A stretch of 64,000 nucleotides of DNA from Bacillota bacterium (lineage in GTDB: Bacteria; Bacillota; Clostridia; Acetivibrionales; DTU013), in NCBI GenBank assembly GCA_023418915.1, contig JAEZYU010000061.1:124001-188000 (forward strand), in the 5' to 3' direction. The position numbers and the translations under genes are program-made. Below, piece by piece: positions 8,914-19,400 of the stretch; within the stretch, counting starts at the first letter, position 1, and the number at the start of each line of letters is the position of its first letter. Below the pieces are notes generated by a model. That model was not told the origin of the DNA. It made no database searches and saw nothing but the letters and a program-made list of their open reading frames with translations.

Positions 8914-10977
8914 TTACTTGAGCACCGATTCCTGTATGTTCTTCGGAACTCCTTCATAATGGCTGAATTGCATTGAGAAGACTCCTCTGCCCTGAGTCCT
9001 GGAGCGAAGCTCAGTAGCATATCCGAACATGTTCGCAAGCGGCACGTTCGCTGTTATTACCTGTGCACCGGATCTGTTTTCCATGCCTTCGATCCTTCCG
9101 CGGCGTGAATTGATATCGCCTATTACATCTCCCATGTAAACCTCCGGCACGACCACATCCACCTTCATTACAGGCTCAAGCAGCACAGGCTCCGCCTTGC
9201 GGCAGCCGTCCTTGAATGCCATTGAACCTGCTATTTTGAAAGCCATTTCGGATGAGTCAACTTCATGGTATGATCCATCCACAAGTGTGACTTTGAGATC
9301 AAGCACCTGATACCCGCCTAGAACACCATTCTGCATTGCGTCCTGAATACCTTCGTCGATTGCTGGGATGTATTCCTTCGGAATAACGCCTCCAACTATC
9401 TTGTTCACAAACATGTATCCGCTTCCCGGCTCCTGAGGCTCTATTTCGATCACACAATGACCGTACTGGCCTCTGCCGCCGGACTGTCTGACAAATTTTC
9501 CTTCAGACTTGACAGCCTTGCGTATGGTTTCCTTGTAGGCTACCTGCGGCTGACCGACATTTGCCTCCACCTTGAATTCTCTGAGCATCCTGTCGACTAT
9601 GATCTCAAGGTGCAGTTCTCCCATGCCTGATATGATCGTCTGCCCTGTTTCAGGGTCGGTATGGGCTTTGAATGTAGGATCCTCCTCAGAAAGCTTTGCC
9701 AACGCTGCAGACATCTTGTCCTGTCCTGCCTTGGTTTTCGGTTCTACTGCAATGTCGATGACCGGTTCCGGGAATTCCATCGATTCCAGGATGACCTGAG
9801 CATTTTCAGTGCAAAGAGTATCTCCGGTGGTAGTATCTTTCAGACCTACAGCAGCTGCTATATCGCCTGAATAAACAGTATCCACGTCCTCCCTGTGGTT
9901 GGCATGCATCAGCAGCAGCCTTCCGATCCTTTCTCTCTTGCCTTTTGTGGAATTATACACATATGACCCCGAGCTCAACTTGCCTGAATAAACTCTGAAA
10001 AAACACAGCTTTCCGACAAAGGGATCGGCCATGATCTTAAATGCCAGAGCAGAAAACGGTCCTTCGTCATCTGCAGGTCTTTCAAGCTCTGTCTCTTCAT
10101 CAGGTGATACACCTTTTATGGGTGGTACATCCAACGGAGATGGCATATATGCCACAACTGCGTCCAAAAGTCTTTGTACGCCTTTGTTCTTGTAAGATGA
10201 TCCACATGTGACCGGTATCATGTCAACAGCAATAGTTGCCTTTCTGATACCTGCACGTATTTCTTCCTCGGTGAATTCTTCCTCTTCAAGGTATTTATTC
10301 ATCAAGTCCTCATCTTGTTCAGCAACAGCTTCGACTAAAATGTTACGATATTTATCAACGATTTCAACCATATCTTCCGGTATAGGTTCCTCATCCAACA
10401 CCGTTCCCAGGTCATCAAGGTAATATATGGCCTTCATGGTCACCAGGTCGACTATGCCTTTGAAGCTATCTTCCTTGCCGATAGGTAACTGAATCGGAAC
10501 AGCATTTGCTTTAAGTCTGTCCTTCATCATCTGAATGCAGTTAAGAAAGTCAGCACCCATAATATCCATTTTATTTACGTATGCAATACGGGGAACATTG
10601 TACTTGTCAGCCTGTCTCCAAACGGTTTCAGACTGAGGCTCCACCCCGCCCTTTGCACAAAAAAGTGTTACCGAACCATCGAGAACTCTCAGAGACCTTT
10701 CAACCTCCACCGTGAAGTCAACGTGCCCCGGCGTATCTATAATATTGATCCTGTTTCCATTCCACTGAGCTGTAGTTGCAGCAGAGGTTATAGTGATGCC
10801 TCTCTCCTGCTCCTGCTCCATCCAGTCCATGGTAGCTGCGCCTTCATGTGTTTCTCCCATCCTGTGCACTCTTCCCGTATAAAACAGGATGCGCTCAGTC
10901 GTGGTGGTCTTACCAGCATCTATATGCGCCATTATACCAATGTTTCTGGTATTTTCCAAACTGAATTGCCTGGGCAT
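8914..10977 (-). CDS. fusA: translation elongation factor G
   Basis: EF-G drives translocation of tRNA and mRNA on the ribosome with GTP. The 687-residue length is normal. The N-terminal GTPase motifs are AHIDAGKTT (about 17-25), DTPGHVDF and NKMD. Domains II to V follow, and the C-terminus carries the YGHCVIEIEP and FGYATELRS blocks. The ATG at 10977 has an AAGGAGG site. It follows rpsG and precedes tuf on the same strand, as in most bacteria. Confidence 0.98.
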   Translation of the reverse strand: MPRQFSLENTRNIGIMAHIDAGKTTTTERILFYTGRVHRMGETHEGAATMDWMEQEQERGITITSAATTAQWNGNRINIIDTPGHVDFTVEVERSLRVLDGSVTLFCAKGGVEPQSETVWRQADKYNVPRIAYVNKMDIMGADFLNCIQMMKDRLKANAVPIQLPIGKEDSFKGIVDLVTMKAIYYLDDLGTVLDEEPIPEDMVEIVDKYRNILVEAVAEQDEDLMNKYLEEEEFTEEEIRAGIRKATIAVDMIPVTCGSSYKNKGVQRLLDAVVAYMPSPLDVPPIKGVSPDEETELERPADDEGPFSALAFKIMADPFVGKLCFFRVYSGKLSSGSYVYNSTKGKRERIGRLLLMHANHREDVDTVYSGDIAAAVGLKDTTTGDTLCTENAQVILESMEFPEPVIDIAVEPKTKAGQDKMSAALAKLSEEDPTFKAHTDPETGQTIISGMGELHLEIIVDRMLREFKVEANVGQPQVAYKETIRKAVKSEGKFVRQSGGRGQYGHCVIEIEPQEPGSGYMFVNKIVGGVIPKEYIPAIDEGIQDAMQNGVLGGYQVLDLKVTLVDGSYHEVDSSEMAFKIAGSMAFKDGCRKAEPVLLEPVMKVDVVVPEVYMGDVIGDINSRRGRIEGMENRSGAQVITANVPLANMFGYATELRSRTQGRGVFSMQFSHYEGVPKNIQESVLK

Positions 10978-11089
10978 GATTGCCTCCTTTCTTCCTCGAT
11001 AAGTTCAAAATATATTATGTTGGAAACCCTATTCTAATAAGTTTCCGCATATCATCCCGCATTATACTGCAGCGGTGATGACCGTGATA

Positions 11090-11560
11090 TTACCAGCGAT
11101 AATGTGCGAAAGCTCTGTTTGCTTCTGCCATCTTGTGGGTGTCTTCCTTTTTCTTGAAAGCCCCGCCGGCATTATTGACAGCATCCAAAATCTCTCCTGC
11201 CAGTCTTTCCTTCATTGTCTTTTCGCCTCTGGCACGAGAATAGTTGGTCAGCCATCTCAGTCCCAAAGCCTGTCTTCTTTCAGGCCTTACTTCCATAGGA
11301 ACCTGGTATGTCGCACCGCCGACTCTTCTTGCTTTGACTTCTAGCACAGGCATGATGTTGTTCATAGCCTGCTGAAATACCTCAAGCGGTTCTTTTCCTG
11401 TCTTTTCCTTTATAATGTCAAATGCATCATAGCAAATTTTCTGAGCAACTCCCTTTTTGCCGTCAAGCATAATATTGTTGATCAGCTTTGTTAAAACTTT
11501 GTCATTATATATCGGATCAGGCAGAACATCCCTTTTAGGCGTATGTCCTTTTCTTGGCAC
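11090..11560 (-). CDS. rpsG: 30S ribosomal protein S7
   Basis: S7 (156 residues) nucleates assembly of the 30S head. The sequence starts PRKGHTPKRDVLPDP and contains the conserved RRVGGATYQVPMEV and RAFAHYRW-type segments. The start is a GTG at 11560 with an AAAGGAGGG site 6-7 nt away. A 183-bp spacer separates it from rpsL. Confidence 0.97.
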   Translation of the reverse strand: MPRKGHTPKRDVLPDPIYNDKVLTKLINNIMLDGKKGVAQKICYDAFDIIKEKTGKEPLEVFQQAMNNIMPVLEVKARRVGGATYQVPMEVRPERRQALGLRWLTNYSRARGEKTMKERLAGEILDAVNNAGGAFKKKEDTHKMAEANRAFAHYRW

Positions 11561-11743
11561 TTTACTTCCCTCCTTTGATGAATGATAGGGGTCAGCTAGC
11601 TCCCCTTCGCATGTTTCACGAGGTACTCGGAACCCGCAGGTCCTCGTCAGCGCGTCAGTACTTGTAATATATAAATCAATTTTATTTATCTATTCAACAT
11701 ACTTGGCACTCTTTTTTTATCAAACCTCGCCAGGTATCTGTTA

Positions 11744-12169
11744 TTACTTGGCTGCACCTGTCTTTGGCCTCTTTGCTCCATACTTGGAACGAGCCTGCAT
11801 CCTCTTCGCAACGCCGGCTGTATCAAGAGTACCTCTTATGACGTGGTACCTGACACCAGGGAGATCCTTTACCCTGCCGCCTCTGATAAGCACAACGCTG
11901 TGTTCCTGCAGATTGTGGCCTATTCCAGGAATATATGCACTGACCTCGATACCATTCGTCAGACGAACCCTTGCAACCTTTCTCAAAGCTGAGTTAGGCT
12001 TCTTCGGTGTTTGCGTTCTAACAATGGTGCAAACGCCCCTCTTTTGAGGTGACCTTGTTTCAACAGACTTCTTTTTAAGCGAGTTGAATCCTCTTTGCAG
12101 AGCCGGAGACGCTGATTTGTACTCAACTGTCTCTCTTCCCTTTCTGACCATCTGATTAAATGTTGGCAA
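11744..12169 (-). CDS. rpsL: 30S ribosomal protein S12
   Basis: S12 (141 residues) helps control decoding accuracy in the 30S A site. The family start PTFNQMVRKGRE is preceded by a TTG codon at 12169 with a GGAGG site 7 nt upstream. I therefore start there and not at the ATG at 12199, which lies inside a repeat and would add ten foreign residues. The streptomycin region TPKKPNSALRK is wild type at its conserved lysine. It opens the rpsL-rpsG-fusA-tuf string and follows the L7Ae-like gene. Confidence 0.96.
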   Translation of the reverse strand: MPTFNQMVRKGRETVEYKSASPALQRGFNSLKKKSVETRSPQKRGVCTIVRTQTPKKPNSALRKVARVRLTNGIEVSAYIPGIGHNLQEHSVVLIRGGRVKDLPGVRYHVIRGTLDTAGVAKRMQARSKYGAKRPKTGAAK

Positions 12170-12191
12170 TATTACACCTCCCTTCGTTTTT

Positions 12192-12241
12192 AGGGACATT
12201 CCTCAGCCATCAAAGCTATGCTCCTTGCACAGGAGTGTCCC
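12192..12241. repeat. GGGACA-type inverted repeat element, copy 1
   Basis: AGGGACATTCCT (12192-12203) and AGGAGTGTCCC (12231-12241) form a near-perfect 11-bp inverted repeat enclosing 27 bp. It lies between the L7Ae-like gene and rpsL. The same arms recur at 12766-12889. REP-like behaviour is an inference. Confidence 0.6.
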
Positions 12242-12266
12242 ATTTCCTTTATATTTTGATTTGTTG

Positions 12267-12578
12267 TTACCCTAACACACATACAGCGGATGCGCCGACT
12301 TCTATACCAACCGCCTTGCCAAGCTGCTTCATCGTATCTGCATACTCTATCCTGACCCCGTTGGCCACACACAGCTCTTTAAGGTTTCCGGTGATTTTTT
12401 CATCAGCATCCTTTGCAATGAATACGATTCTTGCGTTTCCGTTCTCCACCGCTTTTATTGTCTGCTTAATTCCCACAGCTTTATTGCTGTTTTTCAAAAC
12501 CTCCAGCACTTTCTGAGCACCTTTCCCCTCTATGGCCTTATTATCGTCTATGCGTTCAAACGCCGGTAAATCAAACAC
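12267..12578 (-). CDS. L7Ae/L30e-like K-turn RNA-binding protein (YbxF type)
   Basis: This is a small (up to 103 residues) L7Ae-superfamily protein that binds kink-turn RNA; in Bacillus the equivalent is called YbxF or RplGB. The segments VGIKQTIKAV, VFIAKDAD and KQLGKAVGIEVGASAV align with the family. The frame opens at a GTG (12578) with a poorly placed G-rich ribosome site. An internal GTG at about 12509 would give the length usual for the family (about 80 residues), so the start is uncertain. Position between rpoC and rpsL is conserved in Firmicutes. Both flanks carry GGGACA-type inverted repeats. Confidence 0.88.
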   Translation of the reverse strand: MFDLPAFERIDDNKAIEGKGAQKVLEVLKNSNKAVGIKQTIKAVENGNARIVFIAKDADEKITGNLKELCVANGVRIEYADTMKQLGKAVGIEVGASAVCVLG

Positions 12579-12765
12579 ATTTGGGCATAATGCCCCCTAA
12601 ATTCGCACTGAAACATTTTATCACCGCTGTGCGGTGTTGTCAAGACAAACGTATCCTGCGTTCTTTGCTTGTTTCCCTATGTGTATGGCTGCTCAGTCTC
12701 TCATTCTTAAATAGGACACCTGCATATTCCGATCACATTTCCCAAGCATTTGCACCATATTATTA

Positions 12766-12889
12766 GCGGACATTCCTGGCATTCCCGCTTCATAGCCGTT
12801 TTCTTAAGGGGACATTCCTGGCATTCCCGCTTCATAGCAATCATGCTTAAGGAGTGTCCCCTTACCTCTTACAGAGTGTCCCCTTACCG
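12766..12889. repeat. GGGACA-type repeat cluster downstream of rpoC
   Basis: A 31-bp unit beginning GGGGACATTCCTGGCATTCC occurs at 12766-12796 (with GCGGAC) and again at 12808-12838. Two inverted arms follow: GGAGTGTCCCCTTA at 12851-12864 and AGAGTGTCCCCTTA at 12873-12886. The cluster fills the space between the rpoC stop and the L7Ae-like gene. Its arms match those of the element at 12192-12241. The remaining DNA from 12581 to 12765 shows no gene or clear signal. Confidence 0.65.
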
Positions 12890-12891
12890 TT

Positions 12892-15800
12892 TCACTCGGT
12901 TACAGTGCTGATATTAATATCCTTGTATCTGCTCATCCCCGTACCTGCAGGAATAAGCTTTCCTATTATTACATTTTCCTTCAGTCCGACCAGCGGATCT
13001 ACCTTACCCTTAATAGCTGCTTCGGTCAATACTCTGGTTGTCTCCTGGAATGATGCAGCCGAAAGGAATGATTCGGTGGCAAGCGATGCCTTTGTGATAC
13101 CGAGAAGAGTGCGTTTTCCTGTCGCCGGTCTGAGACCTTCCACAGTCACTCTGGCATTTTCCGCTTCAAAGTCGAACATGTCAACAAGTCCGCCGGGCAG
13201 CATATTCGTGTCGCCCGCATCATCTATCTTGACCTTCCTGAGCATCTGTCTGATTATAACTTCAATATGCTTGTCGTTGATATCAACGCCCTGCAGTCTG
13301 TAAACTCTCTGAACCTCCTGCAGCAGGTACTGCTGCACACCATTGATGCCCTTGATCTTTAAAATGTCATGAGGGTTGACTGAGCCTTCGGTTATCTCAT
13401 CGCCGGCCTCTATCACATCGCCGTCGGACACCTTGATCCTTGAACCGTATGTGATCTGATACGTCTTGGAGTCGCCATCCTCAGACGTCACAATTACTTC
13501 TCTCTTCTTCTTTGTGTCATTTATCTTTACTGTTCCATTTATCTCGGATATGACAGCAAGACCCTTCGGTTTCCTGGCCTCGAACAATTCCTCGACACGC
13601 GGGAGACCCTGAGTGATGTCATCGCCGGCAACACCGCCGGTATGGAACGTTCTCATCGTAAGCTGCGTACCAGGCTCGCCTATGGACTGGGCAGCGACAA
13701 TTCCCACCGCTTCTCCCACATTGACGTCCTCGCCTGTAGCAAGGTTAGCCCCGTAGCATTTTGCACAAACTCCATATTCGGAATGGCATGTCAGCATAGA
13801 CCTGATCTTTACCTTCCTGAGTCCTGCTCTGACAGCTCTTTCCGCATCCTTATCAGTGATCTTTGTGTCCGCTTCTATTACAACCTCTCCTGTATCAGGA
13901 TGCACAATGGCATCTGAAGTATATCTTCCAACAAGTCTCTCGGCCAGTCCTTCGATTACTTCAGTTCCGTCCTTGATCTCGGAAACTTCAATGCCCTTTC
14001 TGGTACCGCAGTCAATTTCCCTTACGATGACATCCTGACTAACATCGACAAGACGACGGGTCAGGTAGCCTGAGTCAGCTGTTCTGAGTGCTGTATCGGC
14101 AAGACCCTTCCTTGCGCCATGGGAGGATATGAAATACTCAAGTACATTCAATCCTTCACGGAAATTTGCCCTTATCGGAATCTCAAGAGTTTTACCCTGC
14201 GTATCTGCCATAAGGCCCCTCATTCCCGACAGCTGCTTGATCTGGCTGATGCTTCCGCGGGCGCCAGACTGTGACATCATGAATATCGGGTTGAAACGAT
14301 CCAGTGTCTCCATCAGCGCTTTTGTAAGATTCTCACCGGTATCGGTCCATGCCTGTATTACGGAGGTGTATCTCTCATCTTCTGATATGAGACCTCTCTT
14401 ATACATCTTTGTGATATTTTCTATCTTTGCCTCGGTTTCATCAATAAACCTCTTTTTTACGTCCGGAATGACCATGTCTGATACACTGACCGTGATCGCG
14501 CCTCTTGTCGAGTACTTAAATCCAAGCGCCTTGATCCTGTCAAGCACAATAGCGGTTTCTGTGGTGCCATGGGCTTTAATGCATCTGTCTATGATCCTTC
14601 CGAGTTCCTTCTTGGTAACGATCTGAGTGATCTCAAGGTCGAACAGGTTATCCGGATTCGACCTGTCGACATAACCCAGATCCTGCGGTATTGCTTCATT
14701 AAATATCAATTTGCCTACAGTAGCGTCAATGATCTTTGACCTCTTCTTGCCGTCGATGATTTTATATACTCTTATCTTTATCTTCGCATGCAGTCCTACA
14801 TATCCATCCTCATATGCCATCACAGCCTCATCCAGAGTGCCGAACACCTTGCCTTCGCCTTCTTCACCTTCACGCTCTATTGTCAGATAATAGCTTCCCA
14901 GCACCATATCCTGCGTTGGTACAGTAATAGGATTGCCGTCTTTCGGTGCAAGCAGGTTGTTTGCAGATAGCATAAGGAACCTGGCTTCAGCCTGAGCCTC
15001 TGCGGACAGCGGCACATGCACTGCCATCTGGTCACCGTCAAAGTCGGCATTGTATGCTGTACAAACCAATGGATGCAGCTTTAGTGCTCTGCCTTCCACG
15101 AGTACCGGCTCAAAGGCCTGTATGCCGAGCCTATGGAGAGTAGGTGCGCGGTTGAGCAGCACAGGATGCTCTTTGATGACTTCCTCCAAAACATCCCATA
15201 CCTCCGGCCTTATTCTCTCGACCATTCTCTTTGCGCTTTTGATATTATGAGCCAGACCGTCATTTACGAGTTTTTTCATAACAAAGGGTTTAAACAGCTC
15301 CAGTGCCATTTCCTTCGGAAGACCGCACTGGAATATCTTCAGTTCCGGACCAACGACGATAACGGAACGTCCCGAGTAGTCAACGCGTTTTCCAAGAAGG
15401 TTCTGACGGAAACGCCCCTGCTTTCCCTTGAGCATGTCTGAAAGTGATTTCAGCGGCCTGTTGCCCGGTCCAGTGACAGGACGGCCTCTTCTGCCGTTGT
15501 CTATGAGAGCATCTACAGCCTCCTGCAGCATCCTCTTTTCGTTTCTCACTATTATGTCAGGTGCTCCCAGATCGAGCAGCCTCTTTAGTCGGTTGTTCCT
15601 GTTTATGACACGCCTGTACAGGTCATTAAGGTCTGATGTTGCAAACCTGCCGCCGTCCAACTGAACCATCGGACGTAGTTCGGGCGGAATGACCGGCACC
15701 ACATCCATTATCATCCATTCAGGCCTGTTTCCCGATAGTCTGAAGGCTTCAACCACTTCCAGCCGTTTGATCGTTCTGATCCTCTTCTGGCCTGTTGCAT

Positions 15801-16389
15801 CCTCCAGATCCTGCCTGAGCTCCTTCGAAAGCTTTTCCAGGTCAATCTCGCCCAGAAGCTCCTTTATAGCTTCAGCGCCCATCGATGCCTTGAACTTGTA
15901 GCCGAATTTATCAACACTGTCCCTGTATTCCTTTTCAGTCATTATCTGCTTTCTGGACAGCGGTGTCTGCCCCGGATCTATTACGACGTAGGATGCGAAA
16001 TACAGTATTTTCTCAAGCGCCCTCGGAGACATGTCAAGGATCAGACCCATCCTGCTGGGTATGCCCTTGAAATACCATATGTGAGAAACAGGAGCTGCCA
16101 GTTCGATATGGCCCATTCGTTCCCTTCTCACCTTCGAGCGGGTGACTTCAACACCGCATCTGTCACAAACTATTCCTTTATATCTGATCCTTTTGTATTT
16201 CCCGCAGTGACATTCCCAGTCCTTCTGCGGTCCGAATATCCTTTCACAGAAAAGGCCGTCTCTCTCCGGTTTCAATGTCCTGTAGTTGATCGTTTCAGGC
16301 TTTTTTACCTCGCCCCTTGACCACTCTCTGATTTTCTCCGGGGAAGCCAAACCTATTTTTATAGCATCAAAATTATTCATCTCAAACAT
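12892..16389 (-). CDS. rpoC: RNA polymerase beta' subunit
   Basis: Beta' (1165 residues) forms one jaw of RNA polymerase and carries the catalytic magnesium. The N-terminal zinc ribbon has C60, C62, C75 and C78. The active-site motif NADFDGD lies near residues 447-453. The second zinc site (CHSEYGVCAKCYG) and the conserved GEAVGIVAAQSIGEPGTQLTMRTFH block (given here only by name; near residues 880-905) are present. The length is typical of clostridia. The ATG at 16389 has a GGAGG site 11 nt upstream, and the gene follows rpoB by 15 bp, so the two are certainly cotranscribed. Confidence 0.98.
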   Translation of the reverse strand: MFEMNNFDAIKIGLASPEKIREWSRGEVKKPETINYRTLKPERDGLFCERIFGPQKDWECHCGKYKRIRYKGIVCDRCGVEVTRSKVRRERMGHIELAAPVSHIWYFKGIPSRMGLILDMSPRALEKILYFASYVVIDPGQTPLSRKQIMTEKEYRDSVDKFGYKFKASMGAEAIKELLGEIDLEKLSKELRQDLEDATGQKRIRTIKRLEVVEAFRLSGNRPEWMIMDVVPVIPPELRPMVQLDGGRFATSDLNDLYRRVINRNNRLKRLLDLGAPDIIVRNEKRMLQEAVDALIDNGRRGRPVTGPGNRPLKSLSDMLKGKQGRFRQNLLGKRVDYSGRSVIVVGPELKIFQCGLPKEMALELFKPFVMKKLVNDGLAHNIKSAKRMVERIRPEVWDVLEEVIKEHPVLLNRAPTLHRLGIQAFEPVLVEGRALKLHPLVCTAYNADFDGDQMAVHVPLSAEAQAEARFLMLSANNLLAPKDGNPITVPTQDMVLGSYYLTIEREGEEGEGKVFGTLDEAVMAYEDGYVGLHAKIKIRVYKIIDGKKRSKIIDATVGKLIFNEAIPQDLGYVDRSNPDNLFDLEITQIVTKKELGRIIDRCIKAHGTTETAIVLDRIKALGFKYSTRGAITVSVSDMVIPDVKKRFIDETEAKIENITKMYKRGLISEDERYTSVIQAWTDTGENLTKALMETLDRFNPIFMMSQSGARGSISQIKQLSGMRGLMADTQGKTLEIPIRANFREGLNVLEYFISSHGARKGLADTALRTADSGYLTRRLVDVSQDVIVREIDCGTRKGIEVSEIKDGTEVIEGLAERLVGRYTSDAIVHPDTGEVVIEADTKITDKDAERAVRAGLRKVKIRSMLTCHSEYGVCAKCYGANLATGEDVNVGEAVGIVAAQSIGEPGTQLTMRTFHTGGVAGDDITQGLPRVEELFEARKPKGLAVISEINGTVKINDTKKKREVIVTSEDGDSKTYQITYGSRIKVSDGDVIEAGDEITEGSVNPHDILKIKGINGVQQYLLQEVQRVYRLQGVDINDKHIEVIIRQMLRKVKIDDAGDTNMLPGGLVDMFDFEAENARVTVEGLRPATGKRTLLGITKASLATESFLSAASFQETTRVLTEAAIKGKVDPLVGLKENVIIGKLIPAGTGMSRYKDINISTVTE

Positions 16390-16404
16390 GTCTGAGTCTC
16401 CCTC

Positions 16405-19400
16405 CTAAAAATCCTCATCTTCCAAATTATCAGTAAATTCCTCATCTTCAGAGAATAAGTTTTCTCCGAGCGAATCATCCAGATTATCGGTGGTATTTGT
16501 GATATCTCCTATGTCGAATTCATCTATACTGATATCCTCTTCTATAAGCTCCTCACCAATATCATCATAGTCGCCGATAGGCGCCTCATCTTCACGGCCT
16601 TCGATATTTACATTGAGTTCCTCCAGGTCATCTTCTGCTGACTCCTTGATTGCGATCTCCTCGCGCTCTTCTGAATAGACCTTTACATCCAGTGCAAGGC
16701 TCTGCAGCTCCTTGATCAGCACCTTGAACGATTCGGGTATTCCCGGTTCCGGTACATTTTCACCTTTGACGATCGATTCATAAGTCTTGACCCTTCCAAC
16801 TACGTCATCCGACTTGACAGTGAGTATTTCCTGAAGAGTATATGCCGCACCGTATGCTTCCAGCGCCCAAACTTCCATCTCTCCGAATCTCTGTCCGCCA
16901 AACTGTGCTTTTCCGCCGAGAGGCTGCTGTGTGACGAGGGAGTACGGTCCCGTTGAACGGGCATGTATCTTGTCATCTACCAGATGAGCCAGCTTGAGCA
17001 TATACATGTATCCTACAGAAACCCTGTTTTCAAACGGTTTTCCTGTTCGGCCGTCATATAGGACGGTTTTTCCGTCATCATCAAGACTCGCCTGCTTCAA
17101 TGTATCGATAATATCCTGTTCTGTCGCTCCGTCAAAAACAGGGGTTGCGATCTTCCAGCCCAGCGCCTTTGCCGCATAGCCCAGATGCACCTCAAGAACC
17201 TGCCCGATATTCATACGCGATGGAACACCTAGAGGATTGAGTACTATTTCAAGCGGTGTACCATCAGGCAGGTAGGGCATATCTTCTTCAGGGAGTATCC
17301 TTGAAATAACACCCTTGTTACCGTGTCTTCCGGCCATCTTATCACCGACAGATATCTTTCTCTTCTGAGCGATATAGCATCTTACGAGTTGGTTTACTCC
17401 AGGCGGCAGCTCATCGCCGTTTTCTCTGGTGAATACCTTGACGTCGACTATTATTCCGGATTCGCCATGGGGTACCCTCAGTGATGTATCCCTGACCTCT
17501 CTTGCCTTTTCGCCGAATATTGCCCTGAGCAGCCTTTCCTCGGCTGTCAGCTCGGTTTCTCCCTTGGGAGTTACTTTACCGACCAATATGTCACCTGCCC
17601 TGACCTCTGCACCTATTCTGATGATGCCCCTGTCGTCAAGGTCCTTCAATGAATCTTCACTGACGTTGGGTATATCTCTGGTGATCTCCTCAGGCCCCAG
17701 CTTCGTATCTCTTGATTCGGCCTCATATTCTTCTATATGGATCGACGTGAATACATCCTCCTTGACAAGCTTTTCGCTTATCAGGATAGCGTCCTCATAA
17801 TTATAGCCTTCCCAGGTCATGAACCCTATAAGTATGTTCTTGCCCAGCGCTATCTCACCCATATCTGTAGAAGGTCCGTCAGCGATAACATCTCCTGTTT
17901 GTATTGCTTCGCCCTTCCTTACTATAGGCCTTTGATTAATACATGTGCCCTGGTTCGACCTGATGTATTTTAAAAGCTTGTATACGTCCTTCTTTCCGCT
18001 CTTTGTGCGGATCGCTATTTCATTTGCCGTGACCTTTTCAACAGTACCCGGATTACGTGCAAGTATGACCGTACCGGAATCCTTTGCCGCCTTATACTCG
18101 ATACCTGTACCCACTATTGGTGACTGGGGCTTAATAAGAGGAACTGCCTGACGCTGCATGTTAGATCCCATCAGTGCACGGTTGGCGTCATCATTTTCAA
18201 GGAACGGGATCATGGCTGTAGCAACCGAAACAAGCTGCTTCGGAGATACGTCCATATAGTCCACGCGATCCTTTTCCACCTCCATGATATCGTCCCTGAA
18301 CCTTACAAGAACCTTGTTGTCCTTGAAACGTCCTTCTTCATCAAGGGGTTCATTTGCCTGGGCAACAATGTATTTATCCTCCTCGTCAGCTGTGAGATAG
18401 TCTATCTCATCGGTGACTATTCCGGCGGATTTATCGATCTTTCTGTACGGTGCTTCTATAAAGCCGTACTCGTTGATCCTCGCATAAGTGCTAAGTGAGC
18501 CTATCAATCCTATGTTCGGACCTTCAGGTGTCTCTATCGGACACATACGTCCATAATGTGAATGGTGAACGTCACGGACTTCAAAGCCTGCTCTTTCTCT
18601 GCTGAGTCCTCCAGGTCCCAGAGCGCTGAGTCTTCTTTTATGAGTAAGCTCTGCCAGCGGGTTTGTCTGATCCATGAACTGGGAAAGCTGGCTGCTGCCG
18701 AAAAATTCCTTGATAGCCGCAGCTACAGGTCTGATGTTTATCAGTGCCTGCGGTGTTACGATGTCGATATCCTGTATCGTCATCCTTTCCCTTACTACCC
18801 TTTCCATCCTGGCAAGGCCGATCCTGAACTGGTTTTGTAAAAGCTCACCTACACAGCGCAGTCTTCTATTTCCCAAATGGTCAATATCGTCATCATTTCC
18901 TACATTGTAATTCAAATGTATGAGATAATTTATGGATGATATGATGTCCTCTTCCGTAATATATTTAGGAACAAGTGAATCCACATTATCCAGGATAGCC
19001 TTGTGGAGAGCCTCACTATCTTGATTTTCCTCCATGAGCTGCTTGAGCACTCTGTATCTTACTCTTTCTGTGATACCGATGTCTGTGGTATCAAAATCCA
19101 CATGCGCTTTCAGATCAACTGTGCCATTGCCGATCACTCTGACTTTTTTGCCCTCTATGTTAAGGTATACAGAGTCAATGCCTGCATTCTGTACGTCTTT
19201 AGCTTTTTCCCTGTCGATAAATTCATCCTCATCGACCAGTATCTCACCGGTCATTGGGTTGATGATCCTTTCTGCGGACCTGTGACCTGATATTCTTGAT
19301 GAAATTGCCAGCTTCTTGTTGAATTTGAATCTTCCGAACTTTGCCAGATCGTATCTCTTCGCATCGAAGAACAGACTGTTTAAGAGCGAAGTCGCACTCT

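Noticed and set aside
11561..11743. tRNA gene between rpsL and rpsG
   Set aside because: Some GC-rich pairing is visible, but no cloverleaf, TTCGANTC loop or CCA-type end. It holds at most a weak TTGAAT/TTATAT promoter match; otherwise I see nothing.
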